Positions 22,688-35,131 are shown, counted from the first letter of the stretch. The stretch: 64,000 nucleotides of DNA from Umbelopsis ramanniana AG (GCF_025399195.1 NW_026252156.1:1-64000), one strand, 5' to 3'. The notes: generated from the sequence alone by a model not told the origin. A program made the numbers and translations.

Positions 22688-23155
22688 TTAGTTTGCAGCC
22701 TGCTTGACGGCTTCTGCTGTGGCAGGTTTGATTTCTTCCTCTTCCGCAGGGTTATCAGCCATCTGTTGCATAGCATCTGGCTTCTCTAAAGCCTTTTGGA
22801 ACTCTTCCTTGTTGGCTCCTGTCTTGTTCTCGCCCTTAATCAAATCCTCAACTTTCATGGTTTCTGGCAACAGGTGGTGGAGTTGTGCAGCCTTAATGGC
22901 ATGTCTGTCCATCTCCGTAGCAAAACCTTGTCCTGTCTCCTTATCCCAATTCACATTAGTATGATCGGGATGGACGGCTGCAGGGTCTTGTTGAGCCAAT
23001 ATATCGTTTGCCAAATCGTCTTGATGATAGATAGCACTGGCGTCGGGCTTTCCTTCAACAGGGGCATCGGACTGAGTTTGGGAGTCTGAGACTGATTCTT
23101 GTTGTCTAACTTCTTGCTCAGAAGCTGCTGGTACGGGTTCTTGTGCTTGGGACAT
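22688..23155 (-). CDS. hydrophilic acidic protein, unrecognised
   Basis: Intronless, 155 residues, ATG at 23155. The composition is rich in Gln, Glu, Ala and Asp with no membrane segment. The centre has NVNWDKETGQGFATEMDRH and AIKAAQLHHLLPETMKVEDL; the C-terminus is ADNPAEEEEIKPATAEAVKQ. It is probably largely disordered. Its upstream region is pyrimidine-rich (23220-23245), as in well-expressed fungal genes. No function can be assigned. Confidence 0.65.
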   Translation of the reverse strand: MSQAQEPVPAASEQEVRQQESVSDSQTQSDAPVEGKPDASAIYHQDDLANDILAQQDPAAVHPDHTNVNWDKETGQGFATEMDRHAIKAAQLHHLLPETMKVEDLIKGENKTGANKEEFQKALEKPDAMQQMADNPAEEEEIKPATAEAVKQAAN

Positions 23156-23732
23156 ATTTCTTTACTTATCGAAAAATAATAAATGCTTATTACCCACGTT
23201 CACACAGGCGTCTTTATATATTTTGGGATTTTTTTTTTCTTCCAAGTGCCTGTCCACCCAAATTGTTTATGACGTCTAGTTTCCATCATTACAAGCAGCC
23301 AAGTTTGGAAAGTCTACCTTTTCCCCAGGAAATTTCTGGGAAATGATGCTATCCTACAGACAGCTGCATAGTCCATATGTCCTTGAGTCATAGCTTTCAA
23401 TTCAGTAGTGATCACACTTTGCTGGCATATTCATAACTCTTCAAAGCCGCTCAACTACTCAGTAATTAGGCTGGTAGCAATCATGATCTGGTACGGTAGC
23501 CAAACGGCAACGTTTGCGAGCATGGGATAGCCGCTATACCCTCAGGGGAATGCAAAATCACTTGTTGAATTAGGATTTTTTTAAAGTTCACAGAGCGCTG
23601 GCAAATTGTCGTGTCCAGGCAGATCAAGATTGGCAGTATTGTTAGAACTTTCCATCTGCTGGAAACAATCTATATTGTACTTTCTCTTTTTTATTTTTTT
23701 GAGACTTGTGAAAACTTAATAATTTCGAGTTT
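23156..23732. other. intergenic region
   Basis: Promoter of the hydrophilic-protein gene and 3' end of the glucan synthase gene. Contains T tracts at 23228-23237 and about 23575-23582. No coding signal. Confidence 0.45.
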
Positions 23733-26700
23733 TTACACAGGTAAGTGGAGTTTAGATAAAGCTTCGATACTACCACCCACTACAATTGGTCCAGCTATAA
23801 GAGCTGCAAACATTATAAACATTGTTAAGAAGAACAGACCATATATAATGGCCACTCGTCGTCTCTCCTTCTTTTGACGGACAGTCCACGTAGGATATCG
23901 AATCTGTTGACTTGGCCGTAACCAAAACAACATGAGTCCATGCCATCGGTTTACATACGGTATCAAGCAAATCAACGAGAGGGGAAATAAGATAAAGTGC
24001 CCCAAAATAAAATCTGTCGCAAAGTTGCTCATCTCTATGATCTTGCATACATACTCGCGAGCTGGTTGCGAAATGGCTATGATAATAATCAGGTTCAGTT
24101 TCCAGTTCTCATGATGAACTAAATTGTCATTGTGAAGTAACTTACCATGCCATCCAAGCTATAGTTATGAACAAGATGACAACAGATCAGAAGAGGTTAA
24201 TATGTATGCATTGGTAATATGTGCCGAATAATGCATCTCTAGACTTACACCGCGTCCGTACCACTTTCCAGTCCACCAACCACGATTAGTTTGATCATGA
24301 GTGAATTCTCTTGTCAAGAAGAGAATAGTCATGGTTTTGAAAACCAGCCTTTGTAATGAAATGACGGAGACTAAGCCAAGGAGGACATTAGACAACTTGA
24401 AATGTTCAAGTACTAGGAAGGCTTCAAAGAATATGATAGCATTTATAACTGCCCAACCATGAGCCATAGCCGCAATAACAGATCCAAACTTGTGACAACA
24501 CAAGCTAAGTACAGAGCCCAGCGTTATGGAGACACCAAAGAATGCAGCCAGAGCACCAGCGTTGAGTAGAATCGGTCCAAAGGCAATCACACCAAGTCTG
24601 ATCAATCCAGATGGGCCATTGACTGGAGTGGTAGGATCCTCAGTATTGACGCTACGCACAAATAAATACGCCACCATGCAGATCAGAGTGTATATGAAAG
24701 GACCAATAATTTCAGAAAATACGATGGTTGAGAATTTTGCTCTAGGAACGTCGCTCGACAATTTGTCTCTTGGTTCGCCTAGCTTTGTTCGCTTATAACC
24801 GGTGATTCGAGTTCTCGATAAACGGCAGTAAGCAATCCATGAGTTTGCATGAGTTTTTGAGTTTCCTCTGGACAGCCATCTGAGATATTCTCTATAGTCA
24901 ACCATGAAGTCTGTGAAAGCGAATTGGTTCGGATTGAAAACAAAGGGTGAGAATATCAAAGCTATAACCGTTAGCCAGAAGTAGAGTAGATGTGGCATCC
25001 ATATCGTGACTGAGGCAAATAGCAACATAATGAATATGCGTGCTCCAAAGTATATACTTGGTACAGCAAATCTTGAATACAAGATGCTGAACGGCAATCG
25101 AGTGGTAGCAAAGCCACGACCGGTTGCAATGTATCGAGCACCACCATAGTTCAAATTGGTGAGGATGGAGTTGGTGTATATCTGAGTCACGAAAATTTCA
25201 AAGAGAGGCGATAGGGATATAAAGTGCTTTCCAAGACGAGATATACTGCGGAAGAATCCGCGTTCAGTCAATTCTTGCAGGAACAGTGGCATAAAAGCCA
25301 TGAAGAAGACCAGAAAGATGGAGAGAATACAACGCTTGATCCAATCTAAAACAGGGGCAAGGTTGTAGCAGCCAGCCGGGCTGAGAACGGCGTCTTCCGG
25401 TGCATCTGGATTGTACTCGCATACAGTGAGAGCACTTCCCATAGCTCCCACAAACAAGAAAACCAACATGAACATCTGAACTGACAAAATGATAAAGATG
25501 TTGTTGATGTGAAACCCAGGATGGGCATAGTAGAACGTCAAGAAACGGTCCAGAGGCAGTTGTGTTCCGATGTAATAGTATTCTCTTGACAGCATTTGTT
25601 CACCCATACCAGTACCAATCTTGGTTGTGAAATTGAGAATAGAACCAAAACCAAGATCACGACCTTTACCGCATTGGTAGTATTCAGTGTGCTTGATACG
25701 TCCGCCTCGAGTGAACGCATTCATACCGGCATAGATATCTTCGTTCAAGTGCAATCCCTTTTGAGCTTTACTGACACCTCCTCTAGTTGTCATGAAGACT
25801 GCGTTTAAGAAATCCGGATGGCCATAATGGAGCTATAGTAATCAATAGAGTTATGGGTCACCACTGTACATGGGTCAACAGATTTGTCAATGATCCTTAC
25901 CTTGCCGCCAATTTTGGCCATGATGCGTTGTGTCAAAGTACCGAACGTTTGTTCCTTACCAGCGGCAACGTCACCGAGTACACCGATGTTCTCAGAGAAA
26001 ATATACTCTCTTGCTCCAACGATAGCAACTGGTGAAGAGTTTGCGTTCTCTTCCGGAGCGTCGTATGGGTTGGTTTCTGCTGGATTCATCTGCTCGAACT
26101 CTCCCAGTACATTGCGGATTTTGAGACACTCCTCCAGATAGTTGTCCTGATTGGCATCAATAAGTTGCAAGTACTCTCCACGGTAGAATATCAAGGCGTG
26201 GTTTTGATTGTCGGATTTTCCGTCTCCTAAAATTGGGTTTCCAGGGAGACGAATTCTGAATTTTGGTTTCCGCTTGCCATCTTCCATTTTCTCACAAGAA
26301 CCGTCAATGAGACATGAAAACATGGTAGAAGCTTCACCTTCTGACTTCGATGGCTCTTCATCCAGATAGGCAATTTGTAAATCCGGATAGGCATTAAGTA
26401 ATAACTCTGCACTTTCCATTTCTTCGCTGTTGAACTTAGTGTAGCGCTGCATAGCAACCAACATTTTGAACTTGCGAGACGACATATAATCTAAGTCTCT
26501 TTCTAGAGCGGCGTTGTCACCTCCATAGCTTTGTACAACATCTGGGTTTTCAACTCTGTAAAGTAGTTTGATGGCTTTTGTATAGTTCATGAAGCCAGAG
26601 ATTGTACGATACAAGGTTTGAGAGCGTAAAGAAGCCCAAATTCGAGTACGCAATGTGTATTCTGGGGCTGAAGACTTGAAACCGATGCAGTAGAAGGGAA

Positions 26701-29700
26701 GATCATCAATCTTGTGCTTGCTGTTTTCTTTTTCAGAGTTGATAGACATGAAGGACATGTTACTATTGCTACTTGGTAGGACCTTTTCGTCTGCCATAAT
26801 CTTGGTATCCTTGACAAAGTTGTCCCATTCAACGGCGTGCAGTTGCTTCAAATACTCCAAAAGTGTGACTCTTGTATTTTGGTCTTCTCTGCGAATAATT
26901 TCGCGCAATGACAATATCATTTTTTCTGCGTAATGTGGCTAAAGAGAAGGATTAACATGCGCCATCCGTTTGACGCAGCCTAGATGCATAAATGCTTACC
27001 ACAAGAACAGTGAATGCAGGCATTCTGTCAATCGACTGTGGTTCTGGCATTGGTGTAGTCAAACTTTGCGCAAAGAAATGAATACGGCGCTCTGCTTCAC
27101 TTTGTTGTGGGAAATATTCAGTTTTGAATGCAGTGTCTTCTTGAGAGACGAAAAACGTTGGTGGTTTAAGGGTTTTTTTGCCATCGGTATCAATGACCTG
27201 ATGATAAAGAGACGATTAAAATTTCACTATGTGACCATCAACTTAATTTTATCTTCTTACCTGTTGGTATAGGAGCCTTTGCACATGCTCTACAGACACA
27301 AGATGCTCGCGGTACATTGATATCACAATTGCGTTCCAGATTTGCGAGCACAACACTTTAGGCTTGTATCGAATTTCCATATCAACCGTGGCGAGAATTT
27401 TGGCGTGTATGCGTTTGGGAAGTCTCGAGAAGATGTTTCTCCAAGGAGTCCATATCGAAATACCAAGATAAAATGATCTTGCGACTGAGAAGACGGTGTT
27501 CCATATAATGTACCAAAGGTAGGTGTCGAGGAAGAACAAGCACAGTGCCATGACAAACATGAGAAATAGAGTGATTAGTGGCATGTAACTGCAAAGCATG
27601 TTACCGACGATGGCGTCAGTGCAAAATTCAATTCTCATCATTCCCATGATCTTGAGAGGATCTTTAAAGGAAAGAGCTAAAAAGAAGTAAGATTCCAGCA
27701 GCTTGCAGGAAAATACACACGCCCATAATCCTATAGACATGAATCTGTCCATTTTCTTGAGTTTGGGGAAGTTTGCGGTAAAGTAGTGGCCAGCTAGATC
27801 GCGACGAGTTTTGATCTCGGCTTTTTTCTTGAAAAGTTGTGCGGTAGGAACAAATGACAAGTAACAAACTGTTGCTATACTGAAGAGTAATTGTACAATG
27901 GCAACAATTTTTGAGATTAGGCCGGTACGACTGATGAAAGCACAGTAAACAGTGGGTCCTGTAGTGATGATGAAGAACGCAAATAGAATTGCTAGTCGTC
28001 TGCATAGCTCTTTGGTGTCTCTCCAAGATCTTGGCAAATAAGAGTATTCTGCGCAGCATGCTACTATAGAAATAATGACAGCAATGGTCCCTCCCAAGGC
28101 GGTAATGGACCACTGAACAGATGCTTCTTCTGCAGCAATTTCTTTGTCGGAATTCAGGTAAAGTGTTTGTGCGTTTGCGGCGGTATAAAACCAGAAAGTG
28201 GAAATGTGAATAATCCATATTCTGCTGAAATTGGCTACCAAATGCATCCAGGACCGCTTTTCTTTGTATGTCTTTATGAAAGCCTTTTTCCAGACGACGT
28301 TCTTCAGTTCTGTGTATTGCTGGCGTAGGGGTTTATCCATCAACTTTGTTCCATCTGTAAGCTTCATTCGCTGCATAGATTCTGGGTACCAAAAAGCTTG
28401 ATTGACGTCGTCATAACCGATGATTTTATCGTGATCTTTTTCCCGCTTGACGAATTGTCCATCGGACACCTCATAGGATTGATCCCGGATAAACAAGTAC
28501 AATGGTGAGATGATATCGTCCAGGAAGGTGCCTTCAGGAACAACCGGACAGTCACGACCATTGTAGTAGTCGTCAGCAAGCTTGAATACGAAGCAGATGA
28601 CTTCAGATGTGTATCGAACTACAGCTGCCTCTCCCCATATCAGAAGATATAAGGCAATTTGCCGAACTCTTTCCCTGTTGCTCATGGTGTTCATCTTTTT
28701 CTTCCAAGCGTCTTCCATGTTGCCCAAATGAGATATTCCTATGGACGCTTTGCTGTCTTTGGAAGTTCTATCGTTGCTTTCTCCTTGCATAGTCTCTTCA
28801 TCGACTTCTAATTGAGTGACAAAGTACCACTTCTTGTAATTGGAACTTTCTCCGCCAATATAATCTGCATGCAATGATACTAAAGCTTGTTCTGTGGACA
28901 TTCGAGAAGATCGAGATTCTAACATCACCATAAAATGCTCAAGCATGTTGTTTTTGTTATCACGCTGGAATCCAAATTTGTTCGTCAAGTCCACAAAAAT
29001 TGCATCTATCTCGTCGTTGGTGATTGGCATGGTATGGTCTCTTGTCCAAGCAGGGTAAGGCTCTCCATACTTGAGTTCTGGAAGTGGTGATAATCCCAGC
29101 TCCTCTCGTTCAGTGGTCGCAAATGAAGATGCACTACCATTTGCTGACGCTGTTGTTGTTTGATTTCTCAACTTCTTACTTTCAATAGCTTGTAATAATG
29201 AATCAGAAGAAGTTGCGAACTTCATATATCGACTGTCACCAATGCCATGAAGTGCTCCCAGGAATCCATCACTGTCAACACGAGGCAGCCTAGTACCTGT
29301 GGGACCGCTGTATCCGTTCGAAGATTGGCCATCAGAGTACATATCGAAATCTTATTTTCATCATTAGTAAACATCATATGTCTATATGTGGATCATTTCA
29401 TTGATATGTACCTGTTTGCGACTTCATATTGTCCGCGCCAATTGTTTCAAATTCCGCCATCACTGCTTCGGCGCGAAAGCTATAATATTAAGGAGTCAAT
29501 GGGACATTACATGATAATTAAAGAATTTGTGACTGTGCTAACCTATCAACACTCAAATGTGGATCTTTTTCAAGGCTATCTTGAGAATTCCAGCCGTATC
29601 TTGCGCCGGATGCTTTACTGCTCTTGTGAAGGTCTTCGTACTGATCATCAGAATCAATGGGATCCAAGGATCCCTTGATAGGTTTATCACCATCTTGGTC

Positions 29701-29712
29701 TTTTCCGGACAT
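23733..29712 (-). CDS. FKS1: 1,3-beta-glucan synthase catalytic subunit
   Basis: Plasma-membrane glycosyltransferase (GT48) of about 1,890 residues that makes wall 1,3-beta-glucan from UDP-glucose and is the echinocandin target. ATG 29712 starts [20 protein letters not shown]; a small exon ([20 protein letters not shown]) and the join [10 protein letters not shown] follow. The N-terminal domain has [16 protein letters not shown] and [20 protein letters not shown]. After the first membrane cluster come [89 protein letters not shown] and [19 protein letters not shown]. The end of the gene carries a 13-nt exon (24146-24158) and the exon [18 protein letters not shown]. All apparent breaks between frames are explained by introns. 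Hot spots 1 and 2 differ from yeast. Confidence 0.95.
24146..24158 (-). other. FKS1: 13-nt microexon of the glucan synthase gene
   Basis: The exon CTTGGATGGCATG is flanked by AG and GTAAG. Upstream the 90-nt intron 24159-24248 starts GTAAGT; downstream the 69-nt intron 24077-24145 ends ATAG. Including it gives [18 protein letters not shown], matching the fungal Fks sequence pattern at this point; skipping it shifts the frame. Confidence 0.8.
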
Positions 29713-31536
29713 CAATTGCTGTATTTCTTAAAAAAAAATTGTGCAGACTGAGTGTATATGGGCGTATGTCGAGGTAACCGACACTCCAAGCTAGGTGGTA
29801 AGGGGAGGTAGTGACAGTAACTCCCGAGAAGTATTACGGATCTACTACTCGAATATGAGATAGACTTTCTGCTAAACAAAAAGATCGTGAGAAGTCAAAG
29901 AAGGATAGTATATGACGATCTGTGTTCGTTGATAAAATGAAAACCAGAGTAATCAATTTTTTTTGGGAATAAGGAAGAAGGAACAAAATGGTGGATATAA
30001 GTTTTACTTAATGAGTACTGTCCATAGGCACAAAAAAAAATTAACTAGGTGCATGCAGTCAAGATCGCTGCTAGCAGACAATTATGAGCTTTTTCAACTT
30101 AGGGGCCCATAAAAGTAATATATAAAAGTCGACTGGAATGCTCTACTGAGATTCAGGGCCTCTCACTAATCTTAGGATCCTTGGCTGTCAAATAGAACAC
30201 TAGGGGTAGCAATCGACTGCAGGATCACAATGGATAGGAGGTTATACTACATTTTCTCAAATACAGACAGAAGTAAAGTAGAGTAGCATCGTTCACTGAT
30301 AGTACGTTAACAGTTAACATTTTAGTAATGTGTGTGTCCAGGAATCAGGTTCTGGTATACTTTAATAGAGCAACGGGTGTTTTGGTCTCTTTGGAAAGCC
30401 ATTAACCTCCTGGTACATCATAGGCCGATATTAATTTTCATTTGATATTGGAAATGTATATATTTGAAGGGGCTCATGTAAAAATCTACCATGGTCTCAA
30501 GATAGCTCACAGCTGTGTCTTCAAAGTCAGCACGGCAAAACTGGCTTGGTATGAAGCTCTTTTCCAAGTCACTGCTTCATATGTATTGATATGGTGGCAT
30601 ATCGCGTGTTTGAAGCCTGCCGGAGTAAGATAACTTGGAAAATGAGTACGTATACAAAATCTTACAACGGAATCGTCCGTCTATGCTGGAGCGTGTGTGA
30701 AGTGTTGAATAAACCGAGATCGCTATACCTCCCGTCTATTAGCAATCGGTTATGAATTCTGAACAATTGTTAGATTTTCACGACCAAAGTGATTACGTGG
30801 TATCCTATATGATGTATGGTTTCTCGGATTGAACATTCAACCGATAGATAATTGAAATGGTATTCTGATAAGCCAACAACGCATATGTTTCAAACTTTGA
30901 AAAGAATGCACTATCTCAAATGAAAATCCACATCATATTCTAAAAGGTAGTTATACGACGGGATATAATTCAATATGCTTTGATATCTCAAATTATACAG
31001 GTAAACGGAATCTATAAACGCATCAGTGAGGTCCATGAAAAGCTATTGGTTCCTGGCAAACCGTTAGGAGAAACTTTGCGTTCATAAAGTTCAGTCTATT
31101 AGGCATGGATATCACAGCATTTTCATAAAGATATTGTTCAGAGCAAATTCATTAACGCTTATGACAGTAGCAGCTTACTCTATAATGATTTTCAGCGCAT
31201 CCGGTTTTTCTAGCAAAGGTCAATGGTCTGGGTATTCAACTAAAATAAAATTTATGCTGGAAATCAACCCAGCAGAGCCCGGCATAAAAGGGAAATTTTT
31301 TATTTGTCCTTGGAAACAATACAACTGATCTGGATCAACAGTTTAAGGTCCCTTGACAACTTTTTGTGTCAACGCCATGTGCTTTAGGGGAGAGAGAGAG
31401 TGGTACTGGGTAGAGTTGTCCACATATTAATTTTTTTCTTATACAAATAAGGAGTGAGACTTTCATTATATCCTAGCGATATCATGCATCCAGGGATATT
31501 GATGTCTCAGTGAATGTTGCCTACAGGATGATACAA
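29713..31536. other. 1.8-kb gene-poor region upstream of glucan synthase
   Basis: The longest stretch without a supported gene after the left end. It is AT-rich, with T/A runs at about 29959-29966 and 30035-30042, and several short open frames (for example 30442-30633) that have no splice support or family resemblance. It contains the glucan synthase promoter; nothing else can be shown. No terminal inverted repeats or transposase remnants were recognised by eye. Confidence 0.45.
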
Positions 31537-31997
31537 TTATGACCATATATTCGATCCATTATATTCCAATATTTCCTTTGGTCGAGTAGCTACACAACCG
31601 TCATAGCCTTGTGAACAGCATGACGCGAACGCAAATGTACAAAGCTGGTCGCCACTGCAATGCCGAAGGAATTAATGCAACTGTCATTCGCAACTAATGA
31701 TACTATGCTGCTTCACCAAAGTACTGACCTCTCTTGTTCGCAAAATGAATGACATTGTTCGCTAGAACCATTTCGACAAACCGGTGCTTTAGTAAGCTTT
31801 CCGCAGCGAATTGGCTTTGCGAGAGGATCCCCTGGCAACGCTATGCATGACACCACAGCATACCCGCAAGGTTTGTTTATATCTCCCGTGCTAGAAAGCT
31901 GCAATTGGCGAACTTGACTATCGTCAAAATTGACAGGTATAGCGTATATAAATTTGATATAATATAGAATGATGATGAGTACCGTACATCGCAGCAT
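31537..31997 (-). CDS. small secreted cysteine-rich protein
   Basis: Two-exon gene of about 120 residues. The ATG at 31997 begins a classical signal peptide (MLRCTVLIIILYYIKFIYA, cleavage near AIPVN). The mature part has ten cysteines: CGYAVVSCIALPG, RCGKLTKAPVC, SEQCHSFCEQE, then across an intron (about 31660-31724) SGDQLCTFAFASCCSQGYDG and CVATRPKEILEYNGS. Reading through the intron would end the protein at about 31713 and lose four cysteines. The even number of cysteines and the CC pair suggest a disulphide-bonded extracellular protein. The family is not recognised. Confidence 0.7.
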
Positions 31998-32600
31998 GTG
32001 TGAAAAGAGAAGTGAAGAAGGTCAAGAGTGGTAGAAAAAATTTGACTTGTGACTCCCACCGTGACATTCCCCCAATGGAGATCTCTCTGCTTATAAGGAA
32101 ACTTTTCTGAGCTATTGATCACAGCCATTTTGGACTTGTGACATAGGATATTTGTTATGCCAGCATGATCGTCAGCAAATGATAGCAACATATACAACGA
32201 AAGAGTAAGTGAAAATTGGATGAAGTAATGCTCGAAAGGAATGACTACTTATGAAGATCATCCCTTGCCAGACAGCCAAAGGATTGACATCCGAGATCAT
32301 GCTTATTCAAATGAAAGATAGCAAGTAATAGTGTGCTCCCTGCATTATTTTGCTATTGCTCAGGAGACCGGCAAAAGATTCCAGTGGTAAAATGACCATT
32401 ACCATGGAAACGCATGAATAAAACTACCAAGATGCGAAATTTTTAAACGCCGCTCCACGAAAGTAAAAAGTTTATGGCGTCAGACCCTCAAAACACGATG
32501 TCGCGGTCGCTTTATCATCTGCATTTGAAACAAAAGACTTCTACAATCGTATCAACACTGGCAATATCCTCAGGGATCACTTGCTGCAAGCCTTTTCAGA
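31998..32600. other. divergent intergenic region
   Basis: Shared upstream region of the secreted-protein gene and the gene starting at 32601. Open stretches such as 31877-32197 (-) have no family match. No motif stands out. Confidence 0.45.
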
Positions 32601-33184
32601 ATGAGCATTACTGCGAAGCTACCAACTTGTAAGCTACTCGTAATTCAATTCACATCATTCGTCGACTGCGGAGACGCTAGCAGGGACGGACTAATGACAA
32701 TCTTTTAAATGTAGTTTCCACACCTTTTAGCGGGGGTTTATCGCAAATGATCCCAACTATTCCTCGAAAGCGCAGTATACATCACCTTTTAGCTGAAAAT
32801 TCAAGTCTACTTCGAGAAGAGCCCAAGGCAAAAAAGTTCAAAGCTTCGGAGCTATTAGACCATCCGTCCAAAGGAAACGCCCGACCCAAAAAATCAGTAA
32901 CCTTCTCTGACGATATCAAGGAGATCCGATTCCGAATCCGTGACACTCCAAGGTCGCTTCTTTGTGATGGAATAGACGATGGCGTGGAAGAAGATATAGA
33001 AGACAATGAGAACGACACAAAATACCATTTCATCCAACCTGTTCTACAGAACGTTACTTTATCACCACAACAGAGGACACTTAAAAGAACGATCAGTTTC
33101 CAAGAATTTGAATTCGATGATCAATTTGGTGAAGAGCTGGACTCTCAATTAACTAGCATGCACCTGGGTGAAGTTACCTCTTAA
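32601..33184 (+). CDS. small nuclear-type protein with PP1-docking-like motif
   Basis: Two exons. ATG 32601 gives MSITAKLPT, and removing the intron at about 32629-32715 joins in frame to FSTPFSGGLSQMIPTIPRKR. The protein is about 164 residues, basic at the start and acidic later (DGVEEDIEDNENDT). KKSVTFSDDIKEIRF fits the RVxF consensus ([KR]xVxF) by which regulators bind protein phosphatase 1, and RKRSIHH and KRTISF look like basophilic phosphorylation sites. No known family is recognised, so a PP1-regulator role is inference only. Confidence 0.65.
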
Positions 33185-33862
33185 GGTTCTTTCTGTGATT
33201 TTGCTTCAGCTACAATCCAATATCTGTACATATCACTCAGTTCCGCATCCATGTATCCTCCTCCCAAGTACCATAATTTCTACTCTTGTATAAGCAGAAG
33301 CCGTAGTTCTTACATAGCTTAAAGGCATCCGCGAATTACTTGTAAATAATTTGTAAATGCAGTGCAGTGTATCAAGTACCCATAAAAATCAGTAAAATTA
33401 ATATTTTGGAGAAACTATGAATCATAACAAGGCTTACTGTTATTCTGTTTGGATAACATTAGTTAATAAAAAAAAAGCAAGAGTTTAGTAAACTTTGTAG
33501 CTGTTGAACAGTTGTCTGGAGTACAACATTAACGACATTGTTTCGTGTGCAATACAGCAAGCACAGGAATAATTTTACGATATGAGATCGTCTTGTATAC
33601 TGATACAGTGAATATTGTTGAATGATTTTGTGACTCTTGGAAGGAAGTGAAAACTTTCCAAAAAAAAGCTACCTGAATGGGTCGCATCACAGTCCATTGT
33701 CATTTGGAAACACAAGCAACTAGGTTGGCTTCGTGAACTTCTTGACTTTGTCGAGGACTTCTCTGGCAAGATTGAATCACGTGACTTACCCATTCTGTTC
33801 AATTGAGTATTTTTTGACTCAAATTTTTTTGCGCTGATAGATCAACGGTTGTTACATAAGCA
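33185..33862. other. intergenic region
   Basis: 3' end of the previous gene and promoter of CNS1. A minus-strand open stretch at 33575-33802 has no ATG support beyond chance and no family resemblance. Poly-A runs occur at about 33466-33476. Confidence 0.45.
33778..33783. promoter_or_regulatory. CACGTG E-box upstream of CNS1
   Basis: The eight-base palindrome TCACGTGA covers this site, 80-85 bp before the ATG at 33863. See the matching sites at 2278 and 42310. Confidence 0.4.
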
Positions 33863-35131
33863 ATGTCCACACCTGCTGGACCCACCCCAAATGCACGCCC
33901 CTCCTGGGCATTAGATGCAGAGAATCTTGATGCCGCCATGTCTGAAGTTCCACTTTTTATGAAGGAATTACCTACAGAAGAGAACGATACATTAGCGGCG
34001 CTTCAATCGTTAGTATACGACGGCACACCAGAAGGTTGGTTCTAATCTGCCTGTGAGTGAACAGGAAAACGACATTGGAAAGAAAGAGTTGCTGACCCAA
34101 TATACTTGAACAGAAATTGCCGAAAATTTCAAAAACCAAGGCAATGAAGCTTACGGTAGAGGAAGAGCTGGCTTCGCAGATGCCATCAAGTTCTATACAC
34201 AAGCTCTCGACGTAGAGTGCCAGGATCAGAAACTTAATGAGGCTTGTTACGCTAACCGAGCAGCTGTGAACTTAGAGCTTCGTAAGTTGGACAAATTCAG
34301 ACACGAGCAATGAATATGAACTAAAATTTGGCTGACTCTTTTCTCGCATTTAGAAAATTATGGCAAGGTATTGAGAGATTGCGCTAAATGTCTCGGTCTT
34401 AATGACAAAAACGTCAAGGCACTTTATAGATCCGCAAAAGCATTGTTTGCCTTGGACAGATTGGACGAAGCTCTCGACTGTTGTGATCATGCATTAGCAG
34501 TGGATCCAGAGAACAGAGCTGTTATACAGGAGAGAGAGCGCTGCCAGAAAAGAATTGATCTGATTGCGGAAAAGAAGAGGAAGGAGGAGGAAAAGAAGAG
34601 AAAAGAGAAGGAAAAGAAGGAAAAGATTGATAAGATGGTCAAGGTATGTTGGACTTACAGTTGAAGTGTGCGTTATCCATTTCACGTATTTATCCAATCT
34701 TGTGTCCATAGGAGAGAAAAATCAAGTTTGAAGTAACAGATGAGACTGTTGCAAAGACAGCGCAGATACAGCTCGACGAAGAAACGAACACGCTATCATG
34801 GCCCGTATTCTTCTTGTATCCAGAACACAAGGAAAGCGATTATATCCAAGCTTTCAATGAAACGAATACCTTTCAAGATCACCTCGAAGTGATGTTCGAA
34901 CAGCCAGCCCCTTGGGACGCAAAACAGGAGTATACGATGGATAATATTGAGATTTACTTTGAAAATACCACCGGACTTCGACCAACATTAGTGAAGATTG
35001 GCAAAAAGTTACAATTGGGAAAGATCCTCAGCTTGGACAAATACACAATCATAAACGGTGTTGCAAGCTTTATCATTTTGAGCAAAACCAGCCCCTTCAA
35101 GGAAGAATTCTTGGGACGATACAAAAAATAG
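33863..35131 (+). CDS. CNS1: Cns1/TTC4 TPR co-chaperone of Hsp90
   Basis: Hsp90/Hsp70 co-chaperone, essential in yeast, linked to translation-factor folding. Four exons. The N-terminus has the TTC4 pattern VPLFMKELP and ALQSLVYDGTPEEIAENFKN. Three TPRs follow: GNEAYGRGRAGFADAIKFYT, NEACYANRAAVNLELENYGK and KVLRDCAKCLGLNDKNVKAL with KALFALDRLDEALDCCDHAL. A long charged helix rich in Lys/Glu (34560-34640) leads to the C-terminal wheel domain: TLSWPVFFLYPEHKESDYIQ, FQDHLEVMFEQPAPWD, YTMDNIEIYFENTTG. The end FKEEFLGRYKK is close to family length. Confidence 0.92.

Noticed and set aside
27664-28218. 184-codon minus-strand frame within the glucan synthase
   Set aside because: It lies in another frame of the FKS1 exon and has no family resemblance; a shadow.
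23733-29342. Glucan synthase as a frameshifted pseudogene (several frames)
   Set aside because: Every frame change coincides with GT..AG introns whose removal restores conserved Fks sequence.
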